DNA of 64,000 nucleotides from Butyricimonas faecihominis (lineage in GTDB: Bacteria; Bacteroidota; Bacteroidia; Bacteroidales; Marinifilaceae), in NCBI RefSeq assembly GCF_033096445.1, contig NZ_AP028155.1, positions 1,989,880-2,053,879 of the forward strand, in the 5' to 3' direction. A program made the position numbers and the translations under genes. Under the pieces are notes generated by a model. The model searched no databases. It was not told where the DNA came from and saw only the letters and a list, made by a program, of their open reading frames with translations. Below are positions 1 through 8,713 of this stretch, one piece after another (within the stretch, counting starts at the first letter, position 1; each line of letters begins with the position of its first letter).

Positions 1-3000
1 TACCGGGTTCAACTGAAATTCCAAAAATCCTACACGACCCTAGCCTGTGCTAACGAGGGATTGGATGGAATCACGGAAGACCATTGGGATTCCCAGTCTG
101 ATTATGACGATTATGATGACGACGATTACTACTATAATTACCCGTCCGACTACTCATGGGAAGAACGGGACGATCCCTGTTCCAACTCTTATTACTACGT
201 GTCTGATCGTTTCCCCAGAAGAAACTTGATTGTCACCTCTCTCGGCCTTACCGCCAAAACCGGAAGTGACGGTAAATACGTGGTAGCCGTGAACGACCTG
301 CTCACGGCCGCTCCCGTGGAAAGTTGCAAGATACTCTTCTTCAATTACCAGAACCAGAAGATTGATTCTGCCGTAACTAACAATTCGGGAATCGCAACCG
401 CACGAGTACAAGGGAAACCGTTCATCGTGCTTGCCGTCAAGGGAAACGACAAGGCCTATTTAAAAGTAAGCGATGCAAATTCTCTATCATACAGCAACTT
501 TGACATCAGTGGCGAAGTCGTGCAACAAGGAATAAAAGGTTTTATTTATGGAGAACGGGGCGTATGGCGTCCGGGAAATGAAATACATCTCTCTTTCATG
601 CTGGAAGACAAAGAGCAGGTGATTCCCGTGGGACACCCCATCATTGCCGAACTCTACGACCCGAATGGTAACGTGGTGCAAACGAAACGGGAAGGACGTA
701 ACGAACACGGCCTCTATTGTTTCACCTTCAAAACAGACGAGCAAGCCGTCACGGGTTACTGGCGGGCAGTTGTACGTATCGGGGGAGTCTCCTTCTGGAA
801 AACCGTCCGGATCGAAAGTATCAAACCGAATCGCCTCAGTATCGTGACCAACCTGCCGAATGACATTCTGGGAAATGGTATCCCGGATAACTCCATTCCC
901 GTGCAGACCCGTTGGTTGCATGGAGCTAAAACCAGCTCGCTGAAGGTCAACACCGAATTAAAATTATCCCAGAGTAACACCACGTTCCCGGGATACAAAG
1001 AATATAGTTTTGATGACCGATCTCGTTATTTTAACGCGACCACAACAACCTTCTTTGAAGGGACCACCGATGCGGAGGGTAATTTTACCCTATCGGCTGA
1101 TGAAATCAGCACGGAGAACGCCCCGGGAATGTTGAATGCACTACTCACGCTGCGGGTATTCGAACCCGGCGGGGACTTCAGCATCACGACAGCAGGATTC
1201 AAATATTCACCTTATAAAGAATATGTCGGCGTGAAACTTCCCGACTCCGAGGATAACTGGTACTCCGCCGGCAAACCGATCCCCATCGCGGGAGCCGTGC
1301 TTACGGCCGACGGGAAGCCGGTATCTGACAGGGAAATCGAAGTTGAAGTCTATACCTTGGAATGGCGCTGGTGGTGGGATTCCGAAAGGGACAATATCGG
1401 ATCATACGTGAACCGCTCCTACCGGAAACCGATCTTCAATAAAACCGTGAAAAGCCAAAATGGTAAATTCAATATTGACGTTACCTGCAACCAATGGGGA
1501 CGCTATTACGTGATCGCAAGAGATAAATCCTCCGGCCACTCCTGTGGAACGACCTTCTACGTAAGTTCTTGGCGGAATGACATGAATATCCCGGGTATGG
1601 CCACCCTACTCACCTTGACCAGCGATAAGAAAGCCTACCGTGCCGGGGAAAAAATAAAAATCACCTTCCCTTCTTCCGAGGGTAGCGTGGCACTCGTGAG
1701 CGTTGAAAACGGGAAAACCGTGAAAGACATATTCCGTGTACCCACATCTTCCGGTTCCACCTCTTTCGAGATCGAGGCGACCAGTGAAATGTGTCCCAAT
1801 ATCTACGTCAATGTCTCCCTCATTCAACCTCACAAAAACCGGAACAATGACAAGCCGATTCGTCTGTATGGAGTACTGAACATCAATATTGACGATCCTA
1901 ACTTACGCCTGACCCCAAAGATCGATATGGCACAGGAACTTCGCCCGTCACAGGATTTCACGGTTTCCGTGAGCGAAAAGGACGGAAAACCGATGACTTA
2001 TTCCATTGCCATCGTCGATGAAGGATTGTTATCCCTGACCTCCTTCAAAACCCCGAACCCCTTCCCCGCATTCTATGCCAGAGAGGCCCTCGGCGTAAAG
2101 ACGTGGGACTTCTACGATGATGTCATCGGAGCATTCGGGGGACGTTTGGAAAAAGCATTTGCCGTGGGAGGTGACGAATCCTTGGAACCGGAAGAGAACC
2201 GAAAAAGCAATCGTTTTACTCCCGTGGTAATCTTCAAAGGCCCGTTCACCATCAAGAACGGGGAAAAGAAAATGCACACCTTCCGGATGCCGGAATACAT
2301 CGGGGAAGTACGCACAATGGTCGTTGCCGAGGACAACGGACGTTATGGTTCCGCCTCGCAAAGCACGAAAGTCAACAAACCGTTGATGCTCAACGTCACG
2401 ATGCCTCGCTTGTTCACCCCGGGAGACATGATCGAAATTCCGGTAACCCTATTTGCCATGAAAGAGAACATCAAAAATGTTACCGTAAACATCAAAACCG
2501 ACGATAAGATCGAAATCATTGAACCCGCAAGCAAAGAAGCCCACTTCTCCGGCACGGGAGAACAGATCATATTCTTCAAGGTAAAAATCAAAGAAAACAT
2601 TGGTAAATCCACGTTGACCTTCACGGCACAAAGCGGCTCGGAGAAAGCCCATTTCAGTTGTGATGTCGACATCCGCATACCGAATCCCAAAGTAACCCGG
2701 GTAGACGCGCGGGAAGTGGCAAGTGGAGAATCCATCACCTTCAACAACACGATGGAAGGTTTGGAACCCGCCTCGTTCCTCGAAATCACCTCCATCCCGG
2801 CGCTTAATCTGGAACAACGTCTCGGCTACTTGATTCGTTACCCGCACGGATGCGGAGAGCAAATCACCTCTGCCGTGTTCCCGCAGCTCATGCTCGACCG
2901 AATTATGGACCTCAGCGAGGCTCAAAAAGTTACCGCAGAATTGCACGTGAAAGACGTTATCACCCGCTTGCGCAACTACCAAGTAAGCAATGGTGGGTTC

Positions 3001-4176
3001 AGCTATTGGTCGAACTCCAGCTACGTTTCCGACTGGGTTTCCACCTACATCACGGATTTCTTAATTCAAGCAGAGAAAGTCGGTTATCGAATCCCGACTT
3101 CCATGAAAAACTCCGCTCTTGATTACCTAGCAAAACAAACAAATGCTTGGCGACGGGGAGATTATTACTCGGAAATCGAACAATCCTACCGCCTCTACGT
3201 GCTTGCACTTGCCGGCAAACCCAATATGGCAGCCATGAACCGGATGAAGGAAGATACCTACAAAAACCCGATTGCCCGCTGGCAACTGGCGGGAGCCTAC
3301 GCCTTAGGCAAACACGAAAAGATTGCCAAAGCGCTGATCGCCAATCTTCCGGCAGAAGCTGAACTATATCGTCAGCTTGGCAGATGTTACGGTTCCGACC
3401 TCCGTGACAACGCGATCATCATGCAAAGCATGATCAACATGGATATGAAAAACGAGGCATACAAGCTCATGCAGAAAATGGCCCGCAAATTTGCATCCAA
3501 CGAATGGTTAAGTACACAAGAAAGTGCCTTTGGCCTGTGTGCCATCGGTAACTACGTGGAACGATACTTCAAGGATGGTAACGGTATTGATGTCCAGATC
3601 GGGAAAGACAACTACAAGACGGCAAAAACCGTGTTGCAAAAAGAGTTGGCTGTGAAGAACAACAAATCGGAAGTGACCGTGAAAAACAACTCTTCGGGAA
3701 CGCTCCACGTGCGCACCATCAACAGCTCCACGCCATTGGGAGTGATCACGCAAAGCGAAATGTCCGGGTTGAAAATGACGGTCAACTACTATCGCAACGG
3801 CACTCGGAACAACGAACCCAATTATAAACAAGGAGAAGACATCGTGGCCGAAATCACGATCCAGAATACCGGAAATATCGGTTTATACGAGGAATTGGCA
3901 TTAACTTTCATGTTCCCCTCCGGTTTCGAGTTCCTCAATGAACGTCTCACGACAGGCGTGAACCCGTTCCAAGGAACCGACAACGTGGACATCCGGGATG
4001 ACCGGGCATACCTCTATTTCTCGTTAACACAAGGCCAATCGAAAACTTTCAAACTTCGCTTTAACGCAGCGTACTCCGGAACTTACCTACTTCCGGCCAT
4101 CACCTGCTCGGCGATGTACGATAACTCGATTACCGCCACTCTTCCGGGGAACACGATCACGATAAACAGAGAGTAA
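1..4176 (+). CDS. alpha-2-macroglobulin family protein, 5'-truncated by the window edge
   Basis: The reading frame is open from base 1, so the N-terminus lies outside the window; about 1391 residues are visible, and full-length bacterial relatives are usually 1800-1900. An acidic, Tyr-rich low-complexity stretch lies near visible residues 33-60. It is followed by a macroglobulin MG2-like domain (about 180-280, with GVWRPGNEIHLSF), bait-region and A2M domains (FRMPEYIGEVRTMVVA near 757), then the thioester motif GCGEQ with Cys at about residue 951 (bases 2851-2853). An alpha-helical thioester domain follows, then a C-terminal beta domain. Bacterial members are envelope-anchored protease traps that capture attacking proteases through the Cys-Gln thioester. 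The intact CGEQ suggests this one is active. No pbpC partner follows it. A downstream inverted repeat (4177-4266) may end transcription. Confidence 0.93.
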   Translation, partial: YRVQLKFQKSYTTLACANEGLDGITEDHWDSQSDYDDYDDDDYYYNYPSDYSWEERDDPCSNSYYYVSDRFPRRNLIVTSLGLTAKTGSDGKYVVAVNDLLTAAPVESCKILFFNYQNQKIDSAVTNNSGIATARVQGKPFIVLAVKGNDKAYLKVSDANSLSYSNFDISGEVVQQGIKGFIYGERGVWRPGNEIHLSFMLEDKEQVIPVGHPIIAELYDPNGNVVQTKREGRNEHGLYCFTFKTDEQAVTGYWRAVVRIGGVSFWKTVRIESIKPNRLSIVTNLPNDILGNGIPDNSIPVQTRWLHGAKTSSLKVNTELKLSQSNTTFPGYKEYSFDDRSRYFNATTTTFFEGTTDAEGNFTLSADEISTENAPGMLNALLTLRVFEPGGDFSITTAGFKYSPYKEYVGVKLPDSEDNWYSAGKPIPIAGAVLTADGKPVSDREIEVEVYTLEWRWWWDSERDNIGSYVNRSYRKPIFNKTVKSQNGKFNIDVTCNQWGRYYVIARDKSSGHSCGTTFYVSSWRNDMNIPGMATLLTLTSDKKAYRAGEKIKITFPSSEGSVALVSVENGKTVKDIFRVPTSSGSTSFEIEATSEMCPNIYVNVSLIQPHKNRNNDKPIRLYGVLNINIDDPNLRLTPKIDMAQELRPSQDFTVSVSEKDGKPMTYSIAIVDEGLLSLTSFKTPNPFPAFYAREALGVKTWDFYDDVIGAFGGRLEKAFAVGGDESLEPEENRKSNRFTPVVIFKGPFTIKNGEKKMHTFRMPEYIGEVRTMVVAEDNGRYGSASQSTKVNKPLMLNVTMPRLFTPGDMIEIPVTLFAMKENIKNVTVNIKTDDKIEIIEPASKEAHFSGTGEQIIFFKVKIKENIGKSTLTFTAQSGSEKAHFSCDVDIRIPNPKVTRVDAREVASGESITFNNTMEGLEPASFLEITSIPALNLEQRLGYLIRYPHGCGEQITSAVFPQLMLDRIMDLSEAQKVTAELHVKDVITRLRNYQVSNGGFSYWSNSSYVSDWVSTYITDFLIQAEKVGYRIPTSMKNSALDYLAKQTNAWRRGDYYSEIEQSYRLYVLALAGKPNMAAMNRMKEDTYKNPIARWQLAGAYALGKHEKIAKALIANLPAEAELYRQLGRCYGSDLRDNAIIMQSMINMDMKNEAYKLMQKMARKFASNEWLSTQESAFGLCAIGNYVERYFKDGNGIDVQIGKDNYKTAKTVLQKELAVKNNKSEVTVKNNSSGTLHVRTINSSTPLGVITQSEMSGLKMTVNYYRNGTRNNEPNYKQGEDIVAEITIQNTGNIGLYEELALTFMFPSGFEFLNERLTTGVNPFQGTDNVDIRDDRAYLYFSLTQGQSKTFKLRFNAAYSGTYLLPAITCSAMYDNSITATLPGNTITINRE

Positions 4177-4266
4177 TTAATTTTAAATTTTAGATTGAAT
4201 GATTTCTGAATAAACAAAGGCCTTGTGTACCAGTTTTCAGTTTCTTCAATCTAAAATCTAAATTAA
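4177..4266. repeat. imperfect inverted repeat after the macroglobulin gene
   Basis: The arms 4177-4199 and 4245-4266 pair over about 21 bases with one bulge and one mismatch, separated by about 45 bases. The arm starts immediately at the stop codon of the macroglobulin gene, so it could act as a terminator or 3'-end stabiliser. The right arm merges into the 7-bp-phased array at 4232-4301. Confidence 0.55.
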
Positions 4267-4301
4267 TAACCTGCAACTTGTAACCAACCAATCTGTAACT
4301 T
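4232..4301. repeat. degenerate 7-bp-phased array
   Basis: Read in steps of seven from 4232, the sequence gives related heptads: AGTTTTC, AGTTTCT, TCAATCT, AAAATCT, AAATTAA, TAACCTG, CAACTTG, TAACCAA, CCAATCT, GTAACTT. The units CCTGCAA and CTTGTAA recur in the array at 8647. The array ends beside a small hairpin (TTGCC-TTC-GGCAA, 4300-4312). Confidence 0.5.
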
Positions 4302-4363
4302 GCCTTCGGCAACATTTAATACATTTTTAAGAAAAAATTCATGCTTATTATTTAGAAATAATC

Positions 4364-4371
4364 TACATTTG
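4364..4371 (+). promoter_or_regulatory. Bacteroidetes -7 box (TACATTTG)
   Basis: TACATTTG matches the TAnnTTTG -7 consensus of the primary sigma factor of Bacteroidetes and lies 20 bases before the ATG at 4391. No clear -33 TTG was seen. Confidence 0.6.
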
Positions 4372-4390
4372 TCAAGCAAACGATTTAGAT

Positions 4391-4753
4391 ATGCGTCGAG
4401 AAAATGTAAATAAACTGATACACTTGTTCCTGCTAGCTCTGTTTTTGAGCTATTACGGAAGTATCACCTTTTTCTCGCATTATCACGTGGTTAACGGGGT
4501 CACGATTGTCCATTCCCATTTCTTTTGCGGTCACGCCGATACCGACGGGAAAGCCGATCACACGCACTCCCCCAAGGAGCTGACATTAATTGCCTACTTA
4601 ACCACTTTCATCACCTTGATCAGTGCCGCATTGCTCATACTGATCTCTTTCTCTATAACCCAGAGACATTACCATATCCGAAATCAGGCAGATGAACCGG
4701 ACAAACATATTTTCACCTTAAGCCAACTCCGGGCTCCTCCCATTCTCGCGTAA
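4391..4753 (+). CDS. histidine-rich two-helix membrane protein of unknown function
   Basis: This is a 120-residue protein not matched to a named family with certainty. It has a hydrophobic segment at about 10-28, then a soluble His-rich stretch (HYHVVNG, HSHFFCGHAD, DHTHS) at about 30-60, a second transmembrane helix at about 67-92, and a charged tail. The His/Cys/Asp cluster suggests that it binds a metal on the periplasmic side. A -7 box lies 20 bases upstream, and the next gene in the same direction is a TonB-dependent receptor about 240 bases on. A role in metal sensing or handling together with that receptor is inference from motif and neighbourhood. Confidence 0.75.
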   Translation: MRRENVNKLIHLFLLALFLSYYGSITFFSHYHVVNGVTIVHSHFFCGHADTDGKADHTHSPKELTLIAYLTTFITLISAALLILISFSITQRHYHIRNQADEPDKHIFTLSQLRAPPILA

Positions 4754-4762
4754 TTATTTCAT

Positions 4763-4972
4763 CCAGACTAAAAAGCATTTCTCAAAGAAATGCAAGGGAC
4801 TATAATTGTCTCCAAGCGGGTACGTCTCATGCCAAGCCATACTTTTTCCAAGAAGGGAGAATTATGGCCCAATATTAGGACATCCCTCTTGTTATCAGTC
4901 TAGTATGCACAAAATTATGTGCTTTCATTCTTAGAAAAAAACACCCCTCTTTCCCAGACAGGAATGAGGTAT
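4763..4972 (+). promoter_or_regulatory. structured leader ahead of the TonB receptor gene
   Basis: The 236-base gap before the receptor gene holds several possible hairpins on the plus strand: GCATTTCT-CAA-AGAAATGC at 4775-4793, GGGAC pairing GTCTC near 4796-4816, GCCATA pairing TATGGC near 4838-4868, GCACA-N6-TGTGC at 4907-4922, and a 9-bp stem with one mismatch at 4946-4969 just before the start codon. No known riboswitch consensus was recognised. It may be an uncharacterised cis-regulatory RNA. Confidence 0.4.
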
Positions 4973-4989
4973 AAAATAATTACGTACAA

Positions 4990-7293
4990 ATGAAAAACTT
5001 ACTTACACTCGTTATATTACTTTTCCCAGCCCTTTACGGTTGGGCTGATGAAGAAAACACCGTGAAGAAAACCACGGACGCCCATATCACCGGACACATT
5101 ATCCTGAAAGAAACCGGTGAACATCTCCCCTTCATGACCATATTGTTGAAGGGAACCAACATCGGCACGGCCACGGACGAAACCGGGCATTTTTTCTTGA
5201 AAAACCTGCCGGAAGGAAAATACACACTCCGCGTACAAGGGGTTGGTTATAAAAGTGCAGAGAAAGAAATCGTGATCGTGAGAGGGAAAACCCAAGAAGT
5301 TAACTTCGAAATCAGCGAGGATGCCGTTATGCTTGATGGAGCTGTGGTCACCGCTAACCGGAATGAAACGGATAGAAGGGAAGCCCCCGTTATCGTCAAC
5401 GTACTATCGCCCAAAGTATTCGAGAATACGAACTCCGTATGTTTGTCCCAAGGATTAAACTTCCAGCCGGGTCTACGGGTTGAAAACAACTGCCCAAACT
5501 GCGGTTTCCAGCAAGTGCGCATCAACGGGCTGGATGGCCCCTATTCCCAAATATTGATTGACAGTCGTCCCATGTGCAGCTCGCTTGCCGGAGTGTACGG
5601 CTTAGAACAAATTCCCGCCAATATGGTCGAACGAGTAGAAGTACTACGGGGTGGAGGCTCCGCCCTCTTCGGGTCAAACGCCATCGCCGGAACAATCAAC
5701 ATCATCACGAAAGAACCCTTGTACAATTTTTTTCAGGTTGGACACACTCTTTCCGCCATTGACGGGGAAAGTTTTGACAACGTGACCTCCTTCAACGGGG
5801 CCATCGTCAACGATCAACGGGATGCCGGAATCTACCTGTTCGGAATGGTGCGTGACCGCCAAGCTTACGACCACGACGATGATGGTTTTTCCGAGCTGGG
5901 AAAAATAAACAGCACGACACTCGGTTTCAAGACTTACTACAAACCGACCCATTTCAGTAAATTCACCCTAGAATACCATCATATCAAGGAATTCCGTCGA
6001 GGAGGAAACAATTTAGACAGACCACCTCACGAGGCCGACGTGGCAGAACAAGCCGATCACAACATTCATGGCGGGAGCCTGAACTACACACTCTCATCAA
6101 AGGACTACAAACACCGCTTGAACGTGTACTCTTCCCTCCAGAACATAGGACGTGAATCCTACTATGGAGCCGGACAAGACACGAACGCTTACGGGAAGAC
6201 CAAAGACTTCACGGTTGTGGGCGGAGCCCAGTACTCCTACGACTTCGACAACTTCCTGTTCATGCCCTCTTCTCTCACCGCGGGAGTAGAGTACTCCTAC
6301 AACAAGCTGAACGACCTCATGTTGGGGTACCACAGGGAAATCAATCAAGAAGTTTCCGTGTACAGCGCATACCTTCAGAACGAGTGGAAAACCGGACGAT
6401 TCAGTTTTCTATTAGGCGGACGTCTGGATAAAAACTCGGAAATCGACGATCCGATATTCAGTCCCCGCTTGAACATTCGTTATAACCCGATCCCCGATTT
6501 AAGCCTGCGGGCAAGCTATTCCGAGGGATTCCGGGCTCCACAGACCTACGATGAAGACCTCCACGTGGCAGCCGTCGGCGGGGAAGTGACCCTAATACAA
6601 GTGGCAAAGGACTTGAAGACCGAACGTTCCCGCAGTTACAGTGCATCCGTGGATTACTACACCGCTTGGGGCCCCGTACAGATCAACCTCCTACTGGAAG
6701 GATTCTACACCAGCCTCCACAACCCCTTCGTGCTGGAAGAGATCGAATCGGATGACGAGAACAAAATACTGGAACGTCGTAACGGGTCGGACGCCGTGGT
6801 GAAAGGATTCAACCTTGAAGGCAAGATCGCCCCGCACAAATCCGTACAACTACAATTCGGGGCCACCCTGCAAAACAGTAAATACGATGAACCCGTTGCA
6901 TGGAGTAAAGACCCCGACGTGGAAGCCTGTCGCAAACTGTTGCGCTCACCCGATCAATACGGTTACGCAACGTTAAACCTGCTCCCGTTCAAAAACTTCT
7001 CGGCAGCCCTCTCCGGGACTTACACGGGTTCCATGTACGTGGGTCACTCGGCCGGGTACATCGAGAAAGACGTGTTGGAAAAAACGGACTCCTTCTTCGA
7101 CGCCACGATTAAACTGGCATACGACATCAAGGTTGGCAGGGGTTACACAATTCAGTTCAATATCGGGATGCAAAACGTGTTCGACAGTTACCAGAACGAT
7201 TTCGACAAGGGGGAATTCCGGGATTCCGGTTACATTTACGGTCCGGGCTTGCCAAGAACTTATTTTGCAGGCCTGAAATTCGGAATATTCTAA
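4990..7293 (+). CDS. TonB-dependent outer-membrane receptor with N-terminal carboxypeptidase-like domain
   Basis: The 767-residue protein has a signal peptide (about 1-19), a CarboxypepD_reg-like beta domain (about 33-115, GHIILKETGEHLPFMTILLKG) and a plug domain (about 125-240) containing VERVEVLRGGGSALFGSNAIAGTINII. A 22-strand barrel follows, ending in an aromatic C-terminus (LKFGIF) typical of outer-membrane proteins. Two Cys motifs in the plug (NCPNCGFQQ and PMCSS) are distinctive. Such receptors import iron complexes, cobalamin or metals using TonB energy. It is not a SusC: it is shorter, lacks an STN domain, and has no SusD partner. The His-rich protein upstream favours a metal ligand, but this is not proven. 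An intrinsic terminator lies at 7330-7360. Confidence 0.92.
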   Translation: MKNLLTLVILLFPALYGWADEENTVKKTTDAHITGHIILKETGEHLPFMTILLKGTNIGTATDETGHFFLKNLPEGKYTLRVQGVGYKSAEKEIVIVRGKTQEVNFEISEDAVMLDGAVVTANRNETDRREAPVIVNVLSPKVFENTNSVCLSQGLNFQPGLRVENNCPNCGFQQVRINGLDGPYSQILIDSRPMCSSLAGVYGLEQIPANMVERVEVLRGGGSALFGSNAIAGTINIITKEPLYNFFQVGHTLSAIDGESFDNVTSFNGAIVNDQRDAGIYLFGMVRDRQAYDHDDDGFSELGKINSTTLGFKTYYKPTHFSKFTLEYHHIKEFRRGGNNLDRPPHEADVAEQADHNIHGGSLNYTLSSKDYKHRLNVYSSLQNIGRESYYGAGQDTNAYGKTKDFTVVGGAQYSYDFDNFLFMPSSLTAGVEYSYNKLNDLMLGYHREINQEVSVYSAYLQNEWKTGRFSFLLGGRLDKNSEIDDPIFSPRLNIRYNPIPDLSLRASYSEGFRAPQTYDEDLHVAAVGGEVTLIQVAKDLKTERSRSYSASVDYYTAWGPVQINLLLEGFYTSLHNPFVLEEIESDDENKILERRNGSDAVVKGFNLEGKIAPHKSVQLQFGATLQNSKYDEPVAWSKDPDVEACRKLLRSPDQYGYATLNLLPFKNFSAALSGTYTGSMYVGHSAGYIEKDVLEKTDSFFDATIKLAYDIKVGRGYTIQFNIGMQNVFDSYQNDFDKGEFRDSGYIYGPGLPRTYFAGLKFGIF

Positions 7294-7329
7294 AAATACA
7301 GTATCAAGATTTCACTTTATCGACAAAGG

Positions 7330-7360
7330 GCCGAACTCGCAAGGTTCGGCTCTTCCTCTT
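7330..7360 (+). terminator. intrinsic terminator of the TonB receptor gene
   Basis: The perfect 7-bp stem GCCGAAC / GTTCGGC (7330-7336 and 7344-7350) has a 7-base loop and is followed by a T-rich run. It begins 37 bases after the receptor stop codon. Confidence 0.8.
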
Positions 7361-7464
7361 TAGTATTAAAGCGTACTTGCCTCGGTATCTCACTGGTGAC
7401 TCGTTAATATATCCTTCACGTTTCAAGATAAAATCAAATAAAAATACACCACCGCCATCCATCC

Positions 7465-7508
7465 ACTTCCCGTTAACTTCCCGTTGACTTTCCATTGACT
7501 TACTAACG
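7465..7508. repeat. four-unit 11-bp-phased array
   Basis: Four consecutive 11-mers all start with ACTT: ACTTCCCGTTA, ACTTCCCGTTG, ACTTTCCATTG, ACTTACTAACG. The array lies in the 336-base gap between the convergent receptor and NigD-like genes (7294-7629). Apart from two terminators, nothing else was recognised in that gap. Confidence 0.6.
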
Positions 7509-7562
7509 AGACACACCTACAACACCTATTCAACCACGGCAAGATACCAACGAAAGTACATG

Positions 7563-7593
7563 AAAAAAGCCATACCTTTTCGGCATGGCTTTT
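7563..7593 (-). terminator. intrinsic terminator of the NigD-like gene
   Basis: The stem AAAAGCCAT / ATGGCTTTT (7565-7573 and 7585-7593) is followed on the minus strand by a run of six U residues. It lies about 37 bases beyond the stop codon at 7630. Confidence 0.85.
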
Positions 7594-7629
7594 ATTGAAT
7601 ATAAAATGTTGGTTATCTGATCTTTCCCG

Positions 7630-8495
7630 TTATTCAATCACACATTCACTAACTTCTTCTGTCGCCACCATCTTACTCTTATCCTGGTTCAAACCCTTGT
7701 TTTCACCCGTTTCACCGGTATTTTTCAGGGTATAGGTACCACTATCTTCCCGGTTAACCGTTTCTGAAGTGTTTTTCCCGTATTCAGTCCAGAGTAGTTT
7801 TACCGGTACAGACGTCTGTCCCTCAGGCACGATAGAGGTCAAGTCGAAAGAAACCCGTCCCCGACCCCATGAATAATTTCCTTGATCGTTACCCGTGTCA
7901 GGCCTTTCACCGTAAGCGTTATGGCGCAAGGTCACGTAAACCGTGTCATTATGAGCCACCACGTCACCCTGTACCAAATTAATGAAGTGTTTCTCTTTAG
8001 ACCCGTCTTTTACTGGAATCCGGAACTCGACATTCAAGTATCTTCCACCGAACCACGCTTCCCGCACGTTGATCGGATCATTACCGATACTATCTTGCCG
8101 TACTTCCTTATCTTCATTAATGAAAGACTGTTTTACCGGCACCTTCGTCAACACGTCATCAAACCCGTAAAGACGAATGTAATAATTCATATTACCTTCC
8201 AACCCGGTCTCGTCACGTTCGCTACCCACGATAGAGTAATTCACGTACACCCGAAATCTTCCTCCGCCCCGTCAAAATTAATAGGCATCCCTTCCGTCAC
8301 GATCAGCCGGTTACCATCGTCCCGACGAATGGCAAACTTGGAACGGCTCCCATTATCAATTTTTTCGAGGTTACCATAACTAAGCCATGAGCTACCTCCG
8401 CCCACGTAGTAATATTCGTCATCATCGTCACAAGCCGTAAAACCCATCACGATCAACGAACAAATAAGTGCAAATTTCCATGTTTTATTTTTCAT
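7630..8495 (-). pseudogene. NigD-like lipoprotein, split by a frameshift
   Basis: Two overlapping frames make one protein. The first starts at 8495 with MKNKTWKFALICSLIVMGF and lipobox TAC, continues DDDDEYYYVGGG, and ends after GAEEDFG at about 8256. The second frame resumes with VYVNYSIVGSERDETG at 8250 and runs to 7630. Adding one base near 8252 would read EEDFRVYVNYS, as expected for NigD-like proteins (N-terminal OB-type fold, C-terminal beta-sandwich). NigD proteins are surface or periplasmic lipoproteins of Bacteroidales. Either the gene is inactivated by a one-base deletion or the sequence has an error. An upstream ATG at 8519 also exists, but the one at 8495 directly precedes the signal peptide. 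Confidence 0.82.
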
Positions 8496-8646
8496 AGCTG
8501 TTTTTTTTAATACATCCAATAGATGCTTATATTTTTAAAAAGTTGCGTCAACAGGCTATATTATTGCTTTTTTTAAAATTCATTTCAAAATATTCAGACC
8601 CTCAAAAGCAACAAGTTACTAAATATTAAAACACCCCGGAACAAGG

Positions 8647-8688
8647 CCAAAACCTACAACTTGTAACTTGCAACCTACAACTAAATCT
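8647..8688. repeat. 7-bp-phased array overlapping the amidase promoter
   Basis: Successive heptads from 8647 are CCAAAAC, CTACAAC, TTGTAAC, TTGCAAC, CTACAAC, TAAATCT; five end in AAC. A 17-base piece (8651-8667) matches 4268-4284 at 16 positions. The TTG at 8668-8670 lies 19 bases before the -7 box, so the array may supply the -33 element. Confidence 0.6.
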
Positions 8689-8697
8689 ATATCTTTG
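8668..8697 (+). promoter_or_regulatory. promoter (-33 TTG, -7 TATCTTTG) of the amidase gene
   Basis: TATCTTTG at 8690-8697 is a perfect TAnnTTTG box, with TTG at 8668-8670 19 bases upstream, the usual Bacteroidetes spacing. The start codons at 8708 and 8714 follow at once, so the 5' leader would be very short. Confidence 0.7.
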
Positions 8698-8713
8698 TAA
8701 CAAAATAATGCCT

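Noticed and set aside
487-2982. Several long minus-strand reading frames inside the macroglobulin gene
   Set aside because: They lie opposite a strongly conserved protein, have no signal or domain sense, and look like shadows of its codon pattern.
4763-4985. Cobalamin or other known riboswitch before the TonB receptor
   Set aside because: The expected conserved cores were not found; only generic hairpins are visible, so it is listed as an uncharacterised leader.
7882-8379. 165-codon plus-strand frame opposite the NigD-like gene
   Set aside because: Composition is that of an antisense shadow; the minus strand encodes a clear lipoprotein with a terminator.
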